Source: Lumbricus terrestris (Eukaryota; Annelida; Clitellata; Crassiclitellata; Lumbricidae). From it: 64,000 bases of DNA. A program made the position numbers and the translations under genes. Under the pieces are notes generated by a model. It made no database searches. It saw nothing but the letters and a program-made list of their open reading frames with translations, and was not told the origin of the DNA. Location of the stretch: assembly GCA_949752735.1 (NCBI GenBank), contig OX457053.1:29322232-29386231 (forward strand), in the 5' to 3' direction. Shown in pieces: positions 40,101-49,100 of the stretch. The stretch's first letter is position 1; each line of letters starts with the position of its first letter.

Positions 40101-43100
40101 AGAAATGAACTTGGATTTTCCAACTTTGCTCAAGACATCGTTGACGATTGGCATAGGATATCGGCAATTTTCAGTAAAAGAGTTAATGTATCTGTAGTCA
40201 CAAGCCAATCTCAAGGATCCATTCTTCTTTTTGACAATGACAAGTGGACTTGCCATTCTGCTTGACGATGGTTGAATGATGTTTTCTTTCAGCATCTCTT
40301 GTATTTGTTTTTCCACTTCTGCTCGGTATATTAATGGTATTCGATATGCCACGAATTCTTTTTCTCGAAAGTCTGGTCTCAGCACCACTTCGTGTTCTAC
40401 TAATGTACATAGTCCAGGTTGGTCTGAAAATCTGTCTGCATATCGATTCAGTACATCAAGTAATTGTTTCTGCTGTTCGCTGGTCAGATGTCCAATTTGT
40501 TCGTAATCCAATTGAAGTGACTTCTGTTTTGTCTCTGAATAGTCTTCCTTCAGCGGTATTTCTACCACTGATCCAAATTCGTCATCCTCTTCCACGATCA
40601 GACCACAAGACAATGTTCTCGTAATGAACTTCCTCATCTTGTTAGCATGAATAATCCGTCGACCGTTTTCGTTCATGTCCACCAGATACGAATATTTGGA
40701 TCTTCTTTGCAGGACCGTGCATGGACCATGCCATCGGGAGATCAATTTATTGGTTGACGTTGGATACAGCACGATGACGTTCTCTCCTGGCTCGAATTCT
40801 TTATCTTTTGCTCTTTTGTTGTATTGACTGGCGTACTGTTTTTGCTTTTCTTCAGCACAGCTCTCGGCGAATGTCAAGGCCTTTTCCATGTCTGCTCTTA
40901 AATTCTTCAGGTACTTTGCCGGTTGCACTCCAATGTTCGGTGGTAGATTTATTTCTTTGGTCCAGCTTTCTTTAAGGATGGTGAGTGGCCCTCTCGGCAA
41001 CTTTCCATAGACCAGCAAATACGGTGCCACTCCTGTAGTTGCATTAGGCACTTCTCTCAATGCCCAGACTGTAAATGGAATAATTTTATGCCACTGTCTC
41101 GGATTTTCCACAACGACATGATGAATCATTTTCTTGAACGTTTGATTCCATCTCTCCACCAATCCCACCGCTGTCACCAAAATGTCAGGCTTCCAATCGT
41201 AAATATTCCTCCAAATGAAAATATTCCTCCAATTGAAAATATTCCTCCAATTGAAAATATTCCTCCAAATGAAAATATTCCTCCAATTGAAAATATTCCT
41301 CCAATTGAAAATATTCCTCCAAATGAAAATATTCCTCCAATTGAAAATATTCCTCCAATTGAAAATATTCCTCCAAATGAAAATATTCCTCTAAATGAAA
41401 ATATTCCTCCAAATGAAAATATTCCTCCGATTGAAAATATTCCTCCGATTGAAAATATTCCTCCAAATGAGTTCGCTATCCCAACGTCCTTTGCTTGAAT
41501 TCAGTATCCCACCGCTGCCACCAAAATGTCAACCTCCAATTGACCTTCAAAGTTTTCTTCCTTTTTCTTCAGTGTACAGTAGCGCAGCCTAGGCCTAACC
41601 TAGTCACTGTATTTCGGTATCTAAAGCTAGTGTATAAGTTTCTAAAGTTCTTAACTTGTTCAATTACAACAAAGCTCTGTTTCTTGTATTTTCTTCTTCG
41701 TTCATAACAACGCAAATAACACAACAATGGATCAACGACGACAAACGCTTGAATTCTACGACAGCAACGCAACTATTATTATCTAACTCCACTGTTCTCT
41801 TCAACGTCTTCTATTCTCTACTACCAACTCCTTCTTCTACTACTTATCTCACTGTCTGGGCGTACACTCTTCCCCTTGCCGCTCTGTCCTTCTATCTGCC
41901 TCTCTCCGTCTATCTGTCCGTCTGTCTGTCTGCCTCTCTCTCTCTCTCTCTCTCGCTCTCCGGCGACGGTCGGCCGAGCCGCGCCAACTTTCCCGCCAGT
42001 CTGTCACCTGCAGGCCTAACTGTCTAGACGCTGACCTTGAGCTGGTCTATTCGTACGCCTAAACATCAACTGACCACATAGACTATACAAAATTAGCTCA
42101 CATAGGTAATGATCTACATTTTAATATAATTTTATAGAGCATTTACTTCATTTCAATAACGCTGAGCTATAGGCCTACAGGATACTGGATCACACCCGTC
42201 TGTCTGATCGTCGTATACAGGAAGACATAAGAGCCTCTGTAAGCAGCCAGTGGCGTAGATAGGAATTTATGGTGGGGGGGGGTTATGGCCTGGCCGGATG
42301 CCCTTTCTGACACCAACCCAACAGTATTACAGTAAATAAAAAGGGAATAAAGTAACAAAGGGAATAAAGTAAGAAAAACAATTGTTACTACAATTAAGCA
42401 ATTGTTTTGTTTTTTCTTATTTAAGTGGATAAATAACTTTTAAAAATACTTTATTCCTAGGCCAAGGGGGTTTAACCCCCGAAACCCCCCTTGTCTACGC
42501 CACTTAAGCAGCACACCATAGTCGTTTGAGTTGAATAGCAGACAATTTACGTCCTTAGATCATTCTGGCCACTCGTCAACACTTCAGGATCTGGGATCTC
42601 TAGTAGACATCATCATTCAACGAATGATTTCTAGAGGATCTGACCCTATAAGTCTTACCAGAAACTCGTAATTTGTAGGTGCTACTTTCGAGAGCTTGAG
42701 ATCGAAGCGCTTGTCAGAAACGTTGTCATCTGTTGTTTCGTAGGCTGTGCTAAGATCAGATGACGGAAACCAGTTTTCATCCTCAGTTGTCTGATTCGGT
42801 AGCAAGAAAAACCAGCCATTCACCGCCTGTAAACGAACAGATGATGAAAATGGGATTTTTTTTAAATTTGCCTATACCCTATTGGTACCGGTACTTGAGC
42901 GCGGTGGTGTAGGGGTATGTTCGGTGGCTTGGAGTCTGAAGGTTGCGGGTTCGAATCCACCTCAAGCCGCCGCCGCGCAGGGACCCTGAGCAAATCCTTC
43001 ACTCGCAATTGCTCATTCGCTTCGGCGTGAAACTCCGATTCAGTGTCCACGCTGTAGTCTGGAGAGCCATAGGTGCGTTTATTCGCTCACATACCTGGTT

Positions 43101-46100
43101 CAGTCTCTTCAAAATGCGTGCAAAAATTATTCACCCCTATCGCTGCCATGTCATGGTTACCGACAGTCGACACAGTGTATCCTGCATACCCACTGTTTCT
43201 GGTTAACGGCTTTGCTGCTTTGTTTAACAACAACGATGTTGAACCTTTGTTAACGGGGAGAGCACAATGCTCCCAAACTCCACCTATCGCTCATAGGCGC
43301 AATCACGTCCTAAAAGTTGGGGGGGCCATAATGACTCACGTCCTAAAAGTTGGGGGACCATAATAATAAAGCTAGGGGACCACTCAAAAGTTGGGGGACG
43401 CGTCCCGTGGGTCCCATAGGGTGGTTGCGCCTATGCTATCGCTGTCTCTCCACAGGCCTTTCACTCAAAACTGAAAACATTGCTCTTTCACAAATCCCAT
43501 CTTGAATTCCTGATTCTTCCTGTTCTCTTCACACCCTTCGTCATTTCAACTCTAAGCATCACCCACCTTAACCGTTCGTTCATCTGCCTGCCTGTCTGAC
43601 TCTCCGGACTTGACCCGCTGCCTATCGGTTTGTCTTGATCAGGCGCCTGTGAATAAGCTGGTTCCCGCGACTTCGCTTTTGTGGACGCTGTAGAAGGCTT
43701 GAGATTACGATTACAGTTACGAATGCTTACAATCTTTGTCGTTATGCAGCAATGAAAGGAAATCAGACAACGCATATAATGACCTTATGTGCTTTCATAA
43801 AGCTAATGAAGCTTACTGACCGTAGTCCTTTGAACGATGTCGTGAAGTACAAAAGTTGTGCTGCCCATGAACTGACCGCGACTAAAAGAAATAGAGAAAT
43901 ACGTCGCTGCAGTAGAATCTATAGATCTACGGTAAATGCCTAGTAACCTACTTTAGCCTGCAACACAAGGCTAAATAAGATATTAAAATGTTCCATTCAG
44001 TGTTACGCAACAAGGTCAAAAATGTAACTTAATAATGCCCTAATAGGCCTATAGGGCTACGAAGTTCATTAAACGGACAACGTAGACCTACTGAGAGCCG
44101 TAAGCGAACTAGAAGAGGCGAGTTTTCGGTTTCGAGCGAAGAAAAAGCCTTGCCAGTCTATAGCTGAAGGAGTTGCGAACATGACGAAGGCTATAGGCCT
44201 ATTTGTTCTGATAATCTTTTGTCCCAGGTTTTTTTAAACGTGCAGTTGTATAGGACTACAAAATGTGCAGTTGTAGAAGCACATCTGAACAGTTAAAACT
44301 AGCACAAAGGTCATATTGTCCTTCGATTGGAAGTAGGCCTAATTTACCATGGATGATGGAAAAGGAAAGGAGCTGTGCAGTTTTAAAAATTCCTTTAAAG
44401 CAGCCCTGGTTTGTTCTGTGCATTAAAAGCAGACGAAATTTTTATTCGAGTCTACATTATTTCATGCAGGTATCGGATACAGCTGCTTACGATTTTCCAT
44501 CCTTGCTTTTATTCCAAACAGACGCTGAAATTTCGGTGTCCAGCTCCGTCGGAAGTTCACTGAAAGACAAAGACAATGACTCTTGTAATATTTGTTCCAT
44601 CGTAATCGTAAACTCTAAACTTCTAAAGCGCCAGTCGACAGCCTTGCGCAGGGCAGCAGCTTATTCACGAGCGCTGCGTCGAGTCGGAAGGGTTGTCCAT
44701 AGGGTAGTCGGAGGTTAGAGGGGCAGAGTGACTTCTAAGGTGGGTGTCGTTTAGGTCGAGGATTGGAGGTGCACATGGAAAAAAATCAGACGAGTTTTAG
44801 TACGAATTCTTGAAGAGGTGAGACTTCAGAGTTGAGTAGAAATCTGGAGGAGTGATAGAAAGAGGAATATAATATGAGGAAGGTTATCTTCGTAGATTCA
44901 TTTGCTTCAGACAAATGAACTAGACAGTAGGCTGTTCATTTAATTAAAACTAAATAATAGGCACAGGCCTAGCAGAATAACCGTTCAAGTCAATGAAGGT
45001 AATTTAGTGTTAGGCCTAGCCTATATACAATATCTTTGGACAGATGACACAAACTGACGCTAACACTAACCCTAACCTTAACCGACCCCACGACGCTTAC
45101 TCTGGCCCTAACCGACCCTCACAACCCTTAACCTGACCCTATCCGACCCTCACGACGCTTAACCTGACCCTAACCGACCCTCACGACGCTTAACCTGACT
45201 CTAACCGACCCTCACGACGCTTAACCTGACTCTAACCGACCCTCACGACGCTTAACCTGACCCTCACGACGCTTAACCTGACCCTAACTCACGGTCCCCG
45301 ACACTGCAATTACGCCGATGATTTTTTTAAAGATGAAAACCAAATCATCAAGATTCTTATAGTTATAGCCCTATTCTGCAATAAAAAAGTTTAAAATTTA
45401 TTCAGTTTAGCCTAATTCTGATGGCCACTGTTATCCAGCAAGAAACTCAATTGCCTTCTTAAGACCTTCCTCGCAAACGCCAATAGGCTACGGTACTCGA
45501 CTATTTCCTACGAAATGTACTGGATCCAATTTTTGGAACGACCTTTTTGCATTACACGGAGCGCATCTACAGTAGCTTCAAATGTTGGGGCGCTATATAA
45601 ATCTCGGCAATGAATAATAGCCATGAACTTTCATTGCGACGTCATCTCTTTGTTTACAAACGTTTTCACCATTATTACGTAAATTTTTTTGCCAACAGAC
45701 AAAATTTGAAATGATGATGCTAGGTTACAATGCGCGCCTGTGACACGAAACGGAGTATTCCCCCTGAAAGCTATCCGGGGGGATGAATTAATCTATCCCC
45801 CCCGGATGGAATTAACCAGTCTACACTATCCGGGGGATAGACCATTCTATCCCCTTTTTTGAAAAATGCGCATAATAAATTTTTGTATGCTATAATCAAA
45901 ATTTAAAGTGACTCTGATTGTTTTAAGTGTCCTAAGCAATGCTCAGATAAAGGCAACTCGAATTTATTTAGTGACTCTGAGTGTTTTAAAGTGTTTTAAA
46001 TGTTTTAAGTGCTCTAAAAACAGCGCAAAACAAATTATTTAGTAGGAATAAACATACATGTTAGTGGCATTGTTCAAAACAAAGCAGATGAAAATTTATT

Positions 46101-49100
46101 TGCCAAAGAAATACACGCGGAAGCGGTTTTTTCGACTTTTTTTAATTTGGGAGGATACAATTAATACGGGGGATACTCTATTTCGTGACACCTGCTATGT
46201 AGGCTTACAATCCACGACCTATGATAACGCCGCCACTGCTATGTGACGACTTCTCTTTATTAGAGACTTTTGTTACGTCACTGCCTTTGTTTGTGTACTT
46301 AGGCCTAGTTATTGCTACAGTAATAGCTCTGTACTATAATAATTGACCGTATTATGACGAAATCCCCTTGGTCTACAACACCATATAGTTGCGTCGCTAT
46401 AGCTACATGTATGGTTTGTGACGTGTTGCTGGGATAATTTTAAGTCCGCATTGTGTCGCCATCTTTCTGTTCTACAAACACAATTGTTAGGCTACGTCAT
46501 TAACTTTGTTCATAAACATGCTGCTGTCATGGATTCCTTTGCTATAATGGACGACTGTCTATTAATAATTATGATGCCACATTGCATAAAAAATATGGAA
46601 AACGGGTTTAAGGTTCCAAGAGTCAGGTAATAATTAGGCCTATAAAGTATACATGCCGATGGCCGATTCAAATGTCCCCCGGGCAAGGACAGGGCGTTGG
46701 GTACGAATAAATGACCTGAAGGAAATGATTATCAAACCTTACTGACCGCTATTAATTCATGCAACAATAAATGGATGCAACTTACAAAGAGAATTTCTCG
46801 TTGAAGATCGGGTTGTTCGTTTTCATGACCATCTTGGTTTTGCAATTCAGCTTTACTTTGTCATCTTTTAGCAGGGAAAGCTAATCAGAAAGAGATACAG
46901 TCGCGATCTTAACAGCAGGGCATAAACTCTGAATGTCTAAAACGAAGCGCACGGCGCAATTTATTCACAAAAAATCAGAGAGGTTTTCAGAGCCGGATTA
47001 ATCATGCAGTAGCCTATGCCATGTCTGCCATGACAACGGACCTCCCCCCGAGGGGCAGTTATGGCTATTGCGGATTTGATTTGATATGGACTAGCGCCGG
47101 TGAACAACATGGTCTCCCTGACGTGACTTTTGTGGTCGTTGAGAAATTCTAAGAGATTTACATTGCACTACCTTACTTTACATATAGCCTACGGGTGACG
47201 AGTGACGACAATAGACTTCTTCTTTAGCTCTCTGTCGTCAGGCAGGTTCATATGTCCAATGCCGCCACACGTATCTGTTCTGTGCATTCTCCTTCAGTCC
47301 TCTGGTGTTGCCATCATCCAGTCCAGTAGCATTGTTCTTGGTCTTCCTCTTGTCTTTTCCCCTCCATACTTCCTTCTATAATGTCCCTTACTATGATGTC
47401 ACTCCTTAAGACGTGGCCAATCCAGTTTCTCTGCCGCCTCCGTATTGTCCCCAGCATTGACCTTTTCTCTCTCACCTTCTGCAGTATTTCTTCGTTCGTC
47501 TTGTGCTCCCTCCAGCTGACACGCTCCATTATTCGCTAAGTCCACATTTCGAAAGCCTCCAATCTTCTTATGTCATCCTTTCTCATCGTCCATGTTTCTG
47601 ACCCATACAGAACTACACTCCATACCAGCGTCTTGACCATTCTCTTTTTTAGGTTCAGATTTAGCTTTCCTCTGACGATCGAGTTCCCCTCTTTTGTTGA
47701 ATGCGTCTTTTCCCATGGCTATTCTTCTTTTTATTTCCACATGGCATCTTGCATCTTCTGTGACCATTCTTCCTAGGTAGCAGAATTTCTCCACCTGCTC
47801 TATTTACTCTCCGTTTACTGTGATCTTAATTGCTTTCTCTCCTCCCTTGTTTATCCTCAAAGCCTTTGTCTTCTTTATGCTTATTTTCATGTCGTATTCT
47901 GTTGATATTATGTTCAGTCAATAGACTAGAGAGGAAGAATGCGGAGAGGAGGAAGAGGGTGATAAGGAAAAGGAGGAGCAGGAAAAGGTTTCGTCTAGGA
48001 CAGAAGGGATTCTGAAGCAGAGGAGACGATGGAATGCATCGATGGCTCGATTTTTTTCCATTTTGACTGAGCTCATAGTTTAGTTTTATTGTTATGTTAT
48101 TCTACATACGTAACTTATGATCGCTGCTATTTCCCTTTATCTCTGCCGAGCAATTATTCAAGAAATTGGTCTATAAATTTTATCATCATCATCATCGTCG
48201 TCGTCATCATCATCAATCATTTAGGCCGTTTTATATAACGTCAATTCAATGCAAACTAGTCAGAAGCCCTCTCGACCCAACCCCGGCAAAATAGGACAGT
48301 ATTAAGATTTGTAAAGAGCAAAGCAGTGTGCTGACCCTGGGCACTATTAAGCGCAGTGTTGCAGAAGGGCCATGGACTGCAGGTCATCGGACCAGAGACC
48401 GAAAAAGAGCGGAACTGTTTATTAGTAGTTCGCGATCGGGAAACCAGCTTTGCCCACAGACCATATTTATATGGTGGATGGACGTTGGACACCCGAGGTG
48501 GAACAGCAGAGTTCCCGCAGGTTCTGGGAGCCAGTCCCTTATTGAACTTTAAGAAAACGAACCACAACAAATTAGCGATCGATCAGAATTCAGAAGCTTA
48601 CCATGACGTATGTATTGGCGCGTTTCGCTGAATTCGTTTTGAGATTTCTTCCTCTTTGTACTGAAAAGATCCGATCAATGATTATAGAAAGCTTTTTCAC
48701 TTCTCATAGAAAGGAATTAATACAGGCGAATTAATCGTTTCTCTGCTATATATAGACACTACTGTGCACTAGCATCTAGTAGTATATGTCCAGTGGCGTA
48801 AACAAAGGGGGTTTCACTGGGGTTAAACCCGCCCATTGGCTCAGGGGAAAAGTTTTTTAAAGGTTATTTATCCACTTAAATAAGAAAAACAAAAAATTGT
48901 TTGTACTATAGTAACAATTATTGTTTTTCATACTTTATTCCCTTTGTTACTTTATTCCCTTTTTATTTACTGTAAAATTGTTGGGTTGGTGTCGGGTAGG
49001 GCCATAAAACCCCAACCCACCCCCATCATAAATTCCGGGCTACGCCACTGTATATGCCAAAGATAACTATATAGTAGCGCCTAGTCGTAATCGTAGACTC

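Larger units (their letters stand above)
38419..42102 (-). mobile_element. Gypsy (Gmr1-like) element C, LTR-flanked deletion derivative
   Basis: Two 576-bp LTRs that look identical, starting TG and ending CA, with an exact 5-bp target duplication TAGGT (38414-38418, 42103-42107). The interior keeps only the integrase C-terminus, reverse transcriptase and RNase H. Gag, protease and the integrase core are gone, replaced by an 18-bp minisatellite. A strong polypurine tract (on -, AAAAGAAAGGAGGGAGG) precedes the 3' LTR at 38995-39017. The insertion is recent and can only move in trans. Confidence 0.95.

Noticed and set aside
41088..41498. 136-codon + frame with N-I-P-P-N-E repeats
   Set aside because: Translation of the 18-bp minisatellite in gypsy C, whose opposite strand is equally open.
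42949..42959. tRNA gene suggested by GGTTCGAATCC
   Set aside because: Only the promoter boxes are tRNA-like. The sequence is a dispersed SINE and does not fold into a tRNA.
45055..45292. Interstitial telomere
   Set aside because: The CCCTAACC core is part of a 31-bp unit, not tandem hexamers.
48328..48631. Two + frames of 74-91 codons
   Set aside because: The opposite strand carries a LINE C-terminal signature, so the + frames are shadows.
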